Part shown: in pieces, positions 26,966 through 35,176 of the stretch
Layout: every line of letters begins with the position of its first letter
Numbering within the stretch: the stretch's first letter is position 1
Source of the DNA: Devosia sp.
GTDB taxonomy: Bacteria > Pseudomonadota > Alphaproteobacteria > Rhizobiales > Devosiaceae
Length of the DNA: 64,000 nt
Direction: 5' to 3'
Assembly: GCA_028290665.1 (NCBI GenBank)
Contig: JAQGJK010000026.1
Span: forward strand, 26,861-90,860
Made by a program: the position numbers and the translations under genes
Notes under the pieces: generated by a model
Seen by the model: only the letters and a program-made list of their open reading frames with translations
What the model was told of the DNA's origin: nothing
The model's database searches: none

Positions 26966-28357
26966 ATGGCCAAAGCAAAATCCAGTTTCATCTGCCAGGT
27001 CTGCGGTGCGGTCTACACCCGCTGGCAGGGTCGCTGCGACTCGTGCGGCGACTGGAACACCATCGCCGAGGAGCTGACCGATTCGGGCGTCGGCGCCGGG
27101 CCGAAATCGGTGTCGGGCACCGGTCGCGCCGTACCGCTGGTGCCGCTCGCCGGTGAAACTGAAAGCGCCGCGCGCATCGAAACCGGCATCGCCGAACTCG
27201 ATCGGGTCCTCGGCGGTGGTTTCGTCATGGGCTCGGCCATCCTCGTCGGCGGCGACCCCGGCATCGGCAAATCGACGCTGCTGCTGCAGGCCGCCGCGGC
27301 GCTCGCCGAACGCGGCCGCTCGGTGGTCTATGTCTCGGGCGAAGAGGCCGTCGGCCAGATCCGCCTCCGCGCCCAGCGCCTCGGGCTCGGCGATCGCAAT
27401 GTCGCCCTCGCCAGTGAAACCAACGCCGAGAACATTCTCGCCACCCTCGCCGCCGGCAGCCCGCCGCATCTCGTCATCATCGATTCGATTCAGACGCTGT
27501 GGACCGATCGCGTCGAGAGCGCCCCCGGCACCGTCACCCAGGTCCGTACTTCGGCCCAGGCCCTCACCCGCTACGCTAAGAAAAGCGGCGCCGCCGTAGT
27601 TCTCGTCGGACACGTCACCAAGGACGGCCAGATCGCCGGGCCGCGCGTCGTCGAGCACATGGTCGATGCGGTGCTATATTTCGAGGGCGACACCAGCCAT
27701 ACCTTCCGCATCCTCCGCGGCGTCAAGAACCGCTTCGGCGCCACCGACGAGATCGGGGTGTTCGAAATGACCTCGCTCGGGTTGAAGGAAGTCGCCAACC
27801 CATCGGCGCTGTTCCTCGATCAGCGCGACAAGGGCGCCTCGGGCTCGGCGGTGTTCGCCGGCATGGAGGGCACCCGCCCGGTGCTCGTCGAAATCCAGGC
27901 CTTGGTGTCCCCCTCGCCGCTCGGCACGCCGCGCCGCGCCGTCGTCGGCTGGGATTCGTCCCGCCTCTCGATGGTACTCGCGGTGCTCGAAAGTCGCTGC
28001 GGCGTCCGGATCGGGGCCAACGATATCTACCTCAATGTCGCCGGCGGCCTCAAAGTCGGCGAGCCCGCCGCCGACCTGGCCGTCGCCGCGGCGCTGATCT
28101 CGTCGCTGACCAACGCCCCCCTACCCCCCGACGCGGTGTATTTTGGCGAAATTTCGCTGGCCGGTGGCGTCCGCCCCGTCGTCCACGCCTCGCTGCGCCT
28201 GCGCGAGGCGCAAAAGCTCGGGTTTTCCTCGGCCATCACCGGCCGGCTCGGCACCGGCGACAAGGCCGGCGGCATCGTCGTGTCGGAATTTTCCGAACTC
28301 GCCGACCTCGTTGGACGCATCGCCGCCAATGGTCGCAAGGCCCCGACGGTCGACTAG
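26966..28357 (+). CDS. radA: DNA repair protein RadA
   Basis: RecA-like branch-migration ATPase that helps process recombination intermediates. The 463-residue protein has an N-terminal C4 zinc finger (Cys10, Cys13, Cys24, Cys27), Walker A GGDPGIGKST at 95-104, the RadA-specific KNRFG motif at 254-258, and a C-terminal Lon-protease-like domain. The length is standard. A Hyphomicrobiales-type repeat begins directly after its stop. Confidence 0.97.
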   Translation: MAKAKSSFICQVCGAVYTRWQGRCDSCGDWNTIAEELTDSGVGAGPKSVSGTGRAVPLVPLAGETESAARIETGIAELDRVLGGGFVMGSAILVGGDPGIGKSTLLLQAAAALAERGRSVVYVSGEEAVGQIRLRAQRLGLGDRNVALASETNAENILATLAAGSPPHLVIIDSIQTLWTDRVESAPGTVTQVRTSAQALTRYAKKSGAAVVLVGHVTKDGQIAGPRVVEHMVDAVLYFEGDTSHTFRILRGVKNRFGATDEIGVFEMTSLGLKEVANPSALFLDQRDKGASGSAVFAGMEGTRPVLVEIQALVSPSPLGTPRRAVVGWDSSRLSMVLAVLESRCGVRIGANDIYLNVAGGLKVGEPAADLAVAAALISSLTNAPLPPDAVYFGEISLAGGVRPVVHASLRLREAQKLGFSSAITGRLGTGDKAGGIVVSEFSELADLVGRIAANGRKAPTVD

Positions 28358-28358
28358 C

Positions 28359-28408
28359 GGCGTTTTCTCTACCCGAACCGGTGTCCACTTCGCTTGAAAA
28401 CGCTCTAG
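28359..28408 (-). repeat. Hyphomicrobiales-type 50-bp intergenic repeat
   Basis: Read on the minus strand it starts CTAGAGCGTTTTCAAGCG and contains GAAGTGG, ACCGGTTCG and ends GAAAACGC. The outer segments GCGTTTTC and GAAAACGC form inverted ends. From memory, closely similar elements are scattered in many Rhizobium-Bradyrhizobium-type genomes. Here it occupies the radA-cvpA gap, beginning one base after the radA stop. Confidence 0.7.
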
Positions 28409-28507
28409 CCGGTGCACAACCAGTCGTGTCCGGCGGACGCGCTTGGATTCCGTCGGCAAAGCGGGTAAACGGGGCGTTAAGACAACTTTCCGGGACCGTA
28501 AAGCAAC

Positions 28508-29149
28508 ATGTTAACCGCGTTCGATGTCGGTGTGGGTATCCTCGTGCTCATCTCGGCGATCCTCGCCGCTGTGCGCGGCCTCACCCGGGAAGTGCTCTCG
28601 CTCGTCACCTGGGCAGGTTCGGCGGCGCTGGCCGCCTATGCCTATTTCTATCACCAGGACATCGCCCGGCAGTACATCTCCGAGAGTATCGTCGCCGATA
28701 TCGTCACCGTCGTCGGCGTCTTCATCGTGTCGCTGATCATCCTGCATTTGTTCACCATGAAGCTCGCCGATTGGGTGGTCGACAGCCGCATCGGGCCGCT
28801 CGACCGGACACTGGGCTTCGTCTTTGGCGGGTTGCGCGGCATGCTCATCGCCATCGTGCTGGTGATATTCGGCAGCTGGCTGCTACCGACCCTGCCGCCA
28901 TGGGCCGCCGAGGCGCGAACCTTCCCGATGCTCGAGAACGCCGGGTTTACCCTGATCGGCATGCTGCCCGAGGATCTCGAAAAGCAGGTCACCGATTTGC
29001 TGCAGCGCGGCACAGGCGGCGATACCGTGGCCCCGGATGACGCTCCGGTCGATGGCACGGTGACGCCTCGTGCGCCGGGCACGGTTGCGCCGGATGCGAC
29101 CCCGGACCCCGATGCCGCGCCGCTCGAGCCGAGCGCTACGCAGACCTGA
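28508..29149 (+). CDS. CvpA-family membrane protein
   Basis: A 213-residue protein with four membrane helices in the first 125 residues (about 5-25, 28-48, 62-85, 100-122) and the CvpA pattern AFDVGVGILVLISAILAAVRG and FGGLRGMLIA. The C-terminal 60 residues form a Pro/Asp/Ala/Thr-rich low-complexity tail, probably cytoplasmic or periplasmic and disordered. E. coli CvpA is linked to colicin V export and envelope integrity, and the gene is often upstream of purF, as here (87 bp gap). ATG 28508 fits the family start. Confidence 0.88.
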   Translation: MLTAFDVGVGILVLISAILAAVRGLTREVLSLVTWAGSAALAAYAYFYHQDIARQYISESIVADIVTVVGVFIVSLIILHLFTMKLADWVVDSRIGPLDRTLGFVFGGLRGMLIAIVLVIFGSWLLPTLPPWAAEARTFPMLENAGFTLIGMLPEDLEKQVTDLLQRGTGGDTVAPDDAPVDGTVTPRAPGTVAPDATPDPDAAPLEPSATQT

Positions 29150-29236
29150 CCTGCAGCGGCTATTTTCCCGTCTGCCGTCGACAATGCCGGCCGCGATGCG
29201 GTATGGGATTTCGCAGTTACCACAAGGTGTCCCCGC

Positions 29237-30727
29237 GTGACTGACTCACCCCATTTCAATCTCGACCTCGACGGCGATACGCTGCGCGAAGAGTGCGGGG
29301 TGTTCGGCATTCTCGGACATCCCGATGCCGGCGCGCTCACCGCATTGGGGTTGCACGCGCTGCAGCATCGCGGCCAGGAAGCGGCGGGCATCGTCACTTT
29401 CGATTCCCGGCAGTTCCACTCCGAACGGCACCTCGGCCTCGTCGGCGATCATTTCACCGATCCAGCGACGCTGGCGAAACTTCCCGGCACCATCGCCATG
29501 GGCCATGTCCGCTATTCGACCACTGGCGAAACCATCCTCCGCAACGTCCAGCCGCTGTTCGCCGAACTCGAAGTCGGCGGCATCGCCATTGCTCATAACG
29601 GCAATTTCACCAATGGGCTGACGCTCCGTCGCCAGTTGATCTCTGAGGGCGCCATCTGCCAATCGACTTCCGATACCGAAGTCGTTCTTCACCTGATCGC
29701 CCGGTCGCGCCGCCAATCGTCGTCCGACCGCTTCGTCGATGCGCTGATGCACCTCGAAGGCGCCTTCTCGCTCGTCGCCATGACCCGCACCAAGCTGATC
29801 GGCGCCCGCGACGCCAACGGCATTCGCCCGCTGGTGCTCGGCGACCTCGACGGGAAGCCGATCTTCGCCTCCGAGACTTGCGCCCTCGATATCATCGGCG
29901 CGAAATTCGTCCGCGACGTCCAGAATGGCGAAGTGGTGATCTGCGAAATCCAGCCGGATGGCCGCATCACCATCGACAGCGTCAAGCCGTTTGCCCCGCG
30001 GCCCGAGCGGCTGTGCCTGTTCGAATACGTCTATTTCGCCCGTCCCGATTCGGTGGTCGGCGGCCGCAATGTCTACGGCGCGCGCAAGCGGATGGGCATC
30101 AACTTAGCCCGTGAAGCTTACATCGATGCTGATGTCGTCGTGCCGGTGCCCGATGGCGGCACCCCGGCAGCCATCGGCTATGCCCAGCAATCGGGCATCC
30201 CGTTCGAACTCGGCATCATCCGCAATCACTATGTCGGTCGCACCTTCATCGAGCCCAGCCAGTCGATCCGCGCCCTCGGCGTCAAGCTCAAGCACTCGGC
30301 CAACCGCGCTGAAATCGAAGGCAAGCGCGTCATCCTCGTCGATGATTCGAGCGTTCGCGTCACCACCTCGGTCAAGATCGTGCAGATGATCCGCGAGGCC
30401 GGGGCGCGCGAAGTCCATATCCGCGTCGCCTCGCCGATGATCACCCATTCCGATTATTACGGCATCGACACGCCCGATCCCGAAAAACTGCTGGCCAACC
30501 AGCATGCCGATGTCGAATCGATGTGCCGCTGGATCGGCGCCGACTCGCTGCAGTTCCTGTCGATCGGCGGGCTCTACGACGCCGTCGGCGGCCGGCCGCG
30601 CAATCCGCTGAGCCCACAATTCACCGACCATTACTTCACCGGCGATTATCCGACCCCGCTGACCGATCTCGACGGCAGCACCAGGCACGAGCCCCGGCAA
30701 TTCGCGCTGATGCGCGAAGCCGGGTGA
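29237..30727 (+). CDS. purF: Amidophosphoribosyltransferase
   Basis: First enzyme of purine synthesis, converting PRPP and glutamine to phosphoribosylamine. The 496-residue product starts at GTG 29237. The N-terminal glutaminase nucleophile is Cys20 in [11 protein letters not shown], implying removal of a 19-residue propeptide. The phosphoribosyltransferase domain has [11 protein letters not shown] and [12 protein letters not shown]. The PRPP loop reads [10 protein letters not shown] at 368-377, where the family consensus is VDDSIVRGTT: Ile372 is Ser and Gly375 is Val. Everything else looks intact, so it is called functional, but the loop change is notable. Confidence 0.94.
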   Translation: MTDSPHFNLDLDGDTLREECGVFGILGHPDAGALTALGLHALQHRGQEAAGIVTFDSRQFHSERHLGLVGDHFTDPATLAKLPGTIAMGHVRYSTTGETILRNVQPLFAELEVGGIAIAHNGNFTNGLTLRRQLISEGAICQSTSDTEVVLHLIARSRRQSSSDRFVDALMHLEGAFSLVAMTRTKLIGARDANGIRPLVLGDLDGKPIFASETCALDIIGAKFVRDVQNGEVVICEIQPDGRITIDSVKPFAPRPERLCLFEYVYFARPDSVVGGRNVYGARKRMGINLAREAYIDADVVVPVPDGGTPAAIGYAQQSGIPFELGIIRNHYVGRTFIEPSQSIRALGVKLKHSANRAEIEGKRVILVDDSSVRVTTSVKIVQMIREAGAREVHIRVASPMITHSDYYGIDTPDPEKLLANQHADVESMCRWIGADSLQFLSIGGLYDAVGGRPRNPLSPQFTDHYFTGDYPTPLTDLDGSTRHEPRQFALMREAG

Positions 30728-30813
30728 TTCCGACCCGCTAAGGTCTGCGGGGTGGCTTGCGCCATTGCCCCCCAGCCGCTATGCGCCCTCAGGCGTTCGC
30801 TGAGGGCTGCAGT

Positions 30814-31560
30814 TTGACCATCGAAAACGATCTGACCGGCCGGGTGATCCTCGTCACCGGCGCCTCGCGCGGTATCGGCTACGCCACCGCGCGCGAACTC
30901 GGTCGGCGCGGCGCGCATGTCGTCGCCGTCGCCCGCACCGTCGGCGGCCTCGAGGAACTCGACGACGAGATCAACGCCGCCGGCGGATCGGCAACGCTGG
31001 TGCCGCTCGACCTACGCGATTTCGATGCCATCGACCGCCTCGGCGCCACCATTTTCGAGCGGTTCAAAAAGCTCGACGGGCTGGTCGGCAACGCCGCAAT
31101 GCTCGGCACCATCACGCCGCTCGGGCATATGCGTCCGGCCGAATTCGAGCGGCTGTTCGCGCTCAACGTCACCGTCAATTTCCGGCTGGTGCGTTCATTC
31201 GATTTGCTATTGCGCCAGTCAAACGCTGCGCGCGTCGTGTTCCTGACCGCCGGGCCGCTGGTCAAGGCCAACCCGTATTTCGGCCCCTACCACGCGACCA
31301 AAGCCGCGCTCGAAACCCTCGCCGCCGCCTACGCCGCCGAAATGAAATCCACCTCCGTCAAGATCAACGCCTTCCACCCCGGCCCCCTCCGCACCCGCCT
31401 CCGCGTCGCCGGGTGGCCAGGCGAAGACCCCGCCCAACAACGTCCCCCGGAAACCGTAGCCCCCGCCATCGCCGACCTGCTGTCGCCAGCTTATGCATAC
31501 ACCGGAATGCTCATCGATTTCCCGACCGGGACGACAGAGAAGCTGCTTGGGGCTGGCTGA
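30814..31560 (+). CDS. SDR-family oxidoreductase with Ser-to-Ala change at the catalytic position
   Basis: A 248-residue short-chain dehydrogenase. The nucleotide loop TGASRGIG is at 15-22 and Tyr159/Lys163 are present in YHATK. The residue 13 before the Tyr, normally the catalytic Ser, is Ala146 (FLTAGPL), so activity may be reduced or altered. The start is TTG 30814 with GAGGG upstream; ATG 30781 and 30757 are alternatives. It follows purF, a neighbour common in related genomes. The conserved PGEDPAQQRPPE-like segment near the C-terminus marks a specific alphaproteobacterial subgroup; the substrate is unknown. Confidence 0.82.
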   Translation: MTIENDLTGRVILVTGASRGIGYATARELGRRGAHVVAVARTVGGLEELDDEINAAGGSATLVPLDLRDFDAIDRLGATIFERFKKLDGLVGNAAMLGTITPLGHMRPAEFERLFALNVTVNFRLVRSFDLLLRQSNAARVVFLTAGPLVKANPYFGPYHATKAALETLAAAYAAEMKSTSVKINAFHPGPLRTRLRVAGWPGEDPAQQRPPETVAPAIADLLSPAYAYTGMLIDFPTGTTEKLLGAG

Positions 31561-31579
31561 AGGGGTCATGCTGAGCCCC

Positions 31580-31655
31580 GCATCCCGCGGGCTTGACCCG
31601 CGGGCCCATTATGAGTCCGCTCCTGGATCCGCGGGTCAAGCCCGCGGAAGGCGAG
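31580..31655. repeat. Inverted pair of GC palindromes (copies A and B)
   Basis: Copy A at 31580-31607 reads GCATCCCGCGGGCTTGACCC then GCGGGCCC. Copy B at 31625-31655 is the same core in reverse (TCCGCGGGTCAAGCCCGCGG followed by AAGGCGAG). Each core is itself a hairpin (CCCGCGGG arms around CTTGA). They belong to a set of five alternating copies around the GIY-YIG gene. Confidence 0.85.
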
Positions 31656-31710
31656 AAAGGGAGTTGCTCGGCCTTCGCACACAGAGCCCCGCGGGCAGTT
31701 CGTAAACTCG

Positions 31711-31738
31711 GCATCCCGCGGGCTTGACCTGCGGGCCT
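31711..31738 (+). repeat. GC palindrome, copy C
   Basis: GCATCCCGCGGGCTTGACCT then GCGGGCCT, in the same orientation as copy A with one base change in the right arm. It lies 20 bp before the GIY-YIG start. Confidence 0.85.
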
Positions 31739-31758
31739 ATCTACCGTCCCATCCTCCG

Positions 31759-32046
31759 ATGAGCGCCTGGGTCTACATCCTCGCCAGCCAACGCAATGGC
31801 ACCATCTACATCGGCGCGACGACGAATCTCATCAAGCGCACCTGGGAGCACAAGAACGATGTCGTTCCCGGCTTCACCAAGGATTACAGCGTCCACACCC
31901 TGGTCTGGTTCGAAACACATTCGGGCATTTACAACGCCCTGCAACGCGAACGCACCATGAAGCATTGGAAGCGCCTCTGGAAAGTTGCGCTCATCGAAGC
32001 AAACAATCCGGAGTGGAACGACCTCTACGACGAAATCACCCTCTGA
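31759..32046 (+). CDS. Small GIY-YIG nuclease
   Basis: A 95-residue single-domain protein of the GIY-YIG nuclease superfamily (YhbQ/UPF0213-like). VYIL at 5-8 and YIG at 17-19 form the two-strand signature; Arg27, His31, Glu64 (LQRERTMKHWKR) and Asn82 (NNPEW) are candidate active-site residues by family analogy. There is no additional DNA-binding domain. The gene sits exactly between palindrome copies C and D, which point toward each other, suggesting that repeats and gene form one unit. Cellular function is unknown; DNA cleavage at hairpins is one possibility. Confidence 0.88.
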   Translation: MSAWVYILASQRNGTIYIGATTNLIKRTWEHKNDVVPGFTKDYSVHTLVWFETHSGIYNALQRERTMKHWKRLWKVALIEANNPEWNDLYDEITL

Positions 32047-32050
32047 GCTG

Positions 32051-32080
32051 GGTCCGCGGGTCAAGCCCGCGGAAGGCGAG
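32051..32080 (-). repeat. GC palindrome, copy D
   Basis: Shares 28 consecutive bases with copy B, including the flank AAGGCGAG, and lies 4 bp after the GIY-YIG stop. Opposite in orientation to copy C, so C and D bracket the gene as an inverted repeat. Confidence 0.85.
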
Positions 32081-32098
32081 AGATGTAGGGAAGGTAGA

Positions 32099-32135
32099 GA
32101 AGGTTAGTGAAGGTTAGGAAGGTTAGGAAGGTTAG
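32099..32135. repeat. Short tandem repeat, unit GAAGGTTAG
   Basis: Four exact copies of the 9-bp unit at 32099-32107, 32109-32117, 32118-32126 and 32127-32135, with one extra T after the first. Degenerate versions extend the purine-rich tract from about 32085 to 32154. All purine-biased on this strand. Likely variable in copy number. Confidence 0.85.
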
Positions 32136-32238
32136 GTAGGGCAGGAAGGGTAGAACAGCGGTTGCTCCGTTCACTCACAAACCCCGCCTCCAACCAAAGC
32201 CTCGCGCAACCCAACCCCCACCACAAATCAAAACCCCG

Positions 32239-32265
32239 CATCCCGCGGGCTTGACTCGCGGGCCC
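32239..32265 (+). repeat. GC palindrome, copy E
   Basis: GCATCCCGCGGGCTTGACTC then GCGGGCC; same orientation as copies A and C with changes in the right arm. It lies 21 bp downstream of the stop end of the CorC/HlyC family gene. Confidence 0.8.
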
Positions 32266-32285
32266 ACCTTGCCGCGAACACGAGC

Positions 32286-33563
32286 CTACCCCGCCTTCTC
32301 CATCAGCACTTTATCGATCCGCCGACCGTCCAAATCTACCACCTCAAACCGCCACCCATCAGCCTCAAAGTGCTCGCCGACCTTGGGCAAATGGCTGATC
32401 TGGTCGAGCACATAACCTGCGACGGTTTCAAACCGCGCATCGCGCGCCACCGGAACGCTGAACCGCTCGGCGAATTCGTCGACCGGCATCCAGCCCGAGA
32501 CCAAGAAACTGCCGTCGTCGCGCTTGACCACCGGCTGTTCGGCGCCATCCTCCTCGGTATAGATGCCGGTGATGGCTTCGAGGATGTCGCCGGAGGTGAC
32601 GATGCCCTCGAAGTGCCCGTACTCGTCAAACACCAGCGCCAGATGCACCGGCGAGGCCCGGATGGCGCGCACCACTTCGAGCGCCTCCGAGCGGTCCATC
32701 ACCACCGGCGCTTTTTCGAGATGCTTCCTGATATCGAGCGGCCGATTGGCGGCAAAATCGTCGATCAAATCGCTGCGCAGGATCACCCCGACGATCGAGT
32801 CCGAATCACCGTCCTGCACCGGCAGGCGCGAACGGTTGGAATTCAGTACCGCGTTGCGGATTTCCTCGGGCGTATCGGCAAGGTCGATCACCTCGACATC
32901 GCCGCGCGGCGTCATCAGCCCGCGCGCCGAACGGTCGGCAAGGCGCATCACCCCCGAGATCATGTCGCGCTCGCCGGTTTCGAACACCCCCGCGCTTTCG
33001 GCCTCGGCGATGATGGTGCGGACTTCTTCCTCGGTCACCGTCTCCTCGGATTCCCCGACCTGCCGCAGTAGTCGCAGCACCATCTTGCCCGACAGATCGA
33101 GCAGGAACACCAGCGGCCCGGCGACCCGGGCGATAAACTCCATCGCCGGCGCCACCCGCGCCGCGACGCCCTCGGGATCGCGCAGGGCGATTTGCTTGGG
33201 GACCAGTTCGCCGATGATCAGCGACACATAGGTGATAAGCACCACCACCACGCCGACGCCGACGACATCGGCGATGTTATCGGGCACACCGAGCGACAGC
33301 AGCCAATCGGTCAACCTCGCGCCAAGGGTCGCGCCCGACACGGCGCCGGACAGCACACCGACCAGCGTGATGCCGATTTGCACCGAGGACAGGAATTTGC
33401 CCGGATCCTCGGCGAGTTTGAGCGCGACCGCTGCGCCCTTGTTGCCATCGGCGGCCATCACCTTCAGCCGCGCCGTGCGGGCCGAGACCACGGCGAGTTC
33501 GGACATGGCGAGCGCACCGTTGAACACAGTGAGCACGACGACGATCAAAATTTCAAAGAACAC
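32286..33563 (-). CDS. CNNM/CorC-HlyC family membrane protein
   Basis: A 425-residue protein with the CNNM transmembrane domain (about 1-190, four helices with ELAVVSARTARL and IGITLVGVLSGA segments), a CBS-domain pair (about 205-330) and a C-terminal CorC_HlyC domain. Such proteins are implicated in magnesium or cobalt efflux or homeostasis; the hemolysin name is historical. The start is GTG 33563, with no clear ribosome site. A perfect TATAAT lies about 57 nt upstream. It is downstream of der but separated by 136 bp. Confidence 0.9.
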   Translation of the reverse strand: MFFEILIVVVLTVFNGALAMSELAVVSARTARLKVMAADGNKGAAVALKLAEDPGKFLSSVQIGITLVGVLSGAVSGATLGARLTDWLLSLGVPDNIADVVGVGVVVVLITYVSLIIGELVPKQIALRDPEGVAARVAPAMEFIARVAGPLVFLLDLSGKMVLRLLRQVGESEETVTEEEVRTIIAEAESAGVFETGERDMISGVMRLADRSARGLMTPRGDVEVIDLADTPEEIRNAVLNSNRSRLPVQDGDSDSIVGVILRSDLIDDFAANRPLDIRKHLEKAPVVMDRSEALEVVRAIRASPVHLALVFDEYGHFEGIVTSGDILEAITGIYTEEDGAEQPVVKRDDGSFLVSGWMPVDEFAERFSVPVARDARFETVAGYVLDQISHLPKVGEHFEADGWRFEVVDLDGRRIDKVLMEKAG

Positions 33564-33619
33564 GAATCAGGAACTGGTTATGCGGCCCGCACTCGGCAGC
33601 GGGGCGCTCTGGCGCTGGT

Positions 33620-33625
33620 ATTATA
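33620..33625 (-). promoter_or_regulatory. Putative -10 element for the CorC/HlyC family gene
   Basis: A perfect TATAAT on the minus strand 57 nt upstream of the GTG start, in an otherwise GC-rich gap. No good -35 hexamer is visible at 16-18 nt, so recognition may rely on other contacts. Confidence 0.4.
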
Positions 33626-33699
33626 GCGGGACGCTCGCCGCCTCGCTACAGCCGACGCCGTACACTTCCCGCTTCCATCAATACACAGCGTCGCTTCGC

Positions 33700-35142
33700 T
33701 TAATGCAGCTTGCGCACGCCTTCGGTCGAATAAGGGTTATCGCCGCCACGAATCCACAGCCGAATGGGTGTGCCCGGCAGGTCGAGCGCCTCGCGCATGC
33801 CGTTGACGAGGTAACGCTGATACGAAGCCGGCACCGCATCGGGGCGTGAGGCGAAGATGATGAAACTCGGCGGCCGGGTCTTGGCCTGCGTCATGTAGCG
33901 CAGCTTAAGCCGGCGGCCCGACACGGCCGGAGGCGGATGCGTCTCGGTCATGTCGCCGAGCCAGCGATTGAGCCGCGCCGTGCTGTAATGGCTGTTCCAC
34001 GCCTCTTCGATGGTGAAAATTGCCGCCATCAGCTTGTCGATGTGGCGCCCGTGCAGCCCTGACAGCGTTACCAGCGGCACGCCGCGCAGTTGCGGCAGCA
34101 GCCGCTCGCACGCCTCGCGCAAATCGACCAGCGCCTTGCCCTTGTCCTCGATCAGATCCCATTTGTTGAGCGCAATGACCATTGCCCGGCCCTCGCGCTC
34201 GACCAGGTCAGCCAGTTGCAGATCCTGTTTTTCGAACGGGATAGTGGCGTCGAGCAGCAGCACCACCACCTCGGCATACTGGATCGAGCGCAGCGAATCG
34301 CCGACCGCCATCACCTCGAGCTTTTCATTGACGCGCGATTTGCGCCTTATGCCGGCGGTATCGACGAGGTTGATCACCCGCCCGTTCCACTCCCACGGCA
34401 CGAGGATCGAATCGCGGGTGATGCCGGCTTCGGGCCCGGTCAGCACGCGTTCCTCGCCCACCAACCGGTTGACCAACGTCGACTTGCCGGAATTGGGCCG
34501 TCCGATGATGGCGACGTTGAGGTGGCGGTTGGGGTCCCAGCGGCGCTTGGGCGCATCTTCCTCGGTGCCGTCATCGGGCGGCAGGTCGACATCGACTTCG
34601 GGCATCTGGTCGAGCGATGGCATCCTGGCAGTTTGGGCCTCGGCCGCCCGGTCGATGGCCTGCGAGACGATGGAATGCAAATCCGACATGCCGAGCCCGT
34701 GCTCGGCCGAAAGCGCGATCGGCTCGCCGAAACCGAGATTGTAGGCTTCGAGCAGTCCATCGTTTGCCGCCCGGCCCTCGGCCTTGTTGGCGACGAGATG
34801 CACGTCCTTGCCCGCCTTGCGCAGCACCTGGGCAAAGCGTTGGTCGAGCGGGGTTACCCCGGCGCGGGCGTCGATCATGAACAGGATGACGTCGGCGTCG
34901 CGGATCGCCGTCTCGGTCTGCTGACGCATCCGGTCCTCGAGGCTGCCGTCGCGGACATCCTCGTAACCGGCGGTGTCGAGCACCTTGAAATGCAGATCGG
35001 CAATGCGCCCATCGGCCTCGCGACGATCGCGGGTGACGCCCGGGGTATCGTCGACCAGCGCGATGCGCTTGCCGACCAGCCGGTTGAACAGCGTCGATTT
35101 GCCCACATTGGGCCGGCCGACAATGGCAACCGTCACGCTCAT
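33700..35142 (-). CDS. der: Ribosome biogenesis GTPase Der
   Basis: Essential double GTPase for 50S assembly. The 480-residue protein has a first G domain with GRPNVGKST and DTPGVTRD, an acidic linker, a second G domain with GRPNSGKST, DTAGI and NKWD, and a C-terminal KH-like domain. ATG 35142 (MSVTVAIVGRPNVGK) is chosen; the open frame continues 37 residues upstream without homology. It lies 34 bp after the YfgM-like gene, a conserved pairing. Confidence 0.96.
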   Translation of the reverse strand: MSVTVAIVGRPNVGKSTLFNRLVGKRIALVDDTPGVTRDRREADGRIADLHFKVLDTAGYEDVRDGSLEDRMRQQTETAIRDADVILFMIDARAGVTPLDQRFAQVLRKAGKDVHLVANKAEGRAANDGLLEAYNLGFGEPIALSAEHGLGMSDLHSIVSQAIDRAAEAQTARMPSLDQMPEVDVDLPPDDGTEEDAPKRRWDPNRHLNVAIIGRPNSGKSTLVNRLVGEERVLTGPEAGITRDSILVPWEWNGRVINLVDTAGIRRKSRVNEKLEVMAVGDSLRSIQYAEVVVLLLDATIPFEKQDLQLADLVEREGRAMVIALNKWDLIEDKGKALVDLREACERLLPQLRGVPLVTLSGLHGRHIDKLMAAIFTIEEAWNSHYSTARLNRWLGDMTETHPPPAVSGRRLKLRYMTQAKTRPPSFIIFASRPDAVPASYQRYLVNGMREALDLPGTPIRLWIRGGDNPYSTEGVRKLH

Positions 35143-35176
35143 CGGCGTATCCTGTCTCTTCGTTAGCCGCGCCCGA

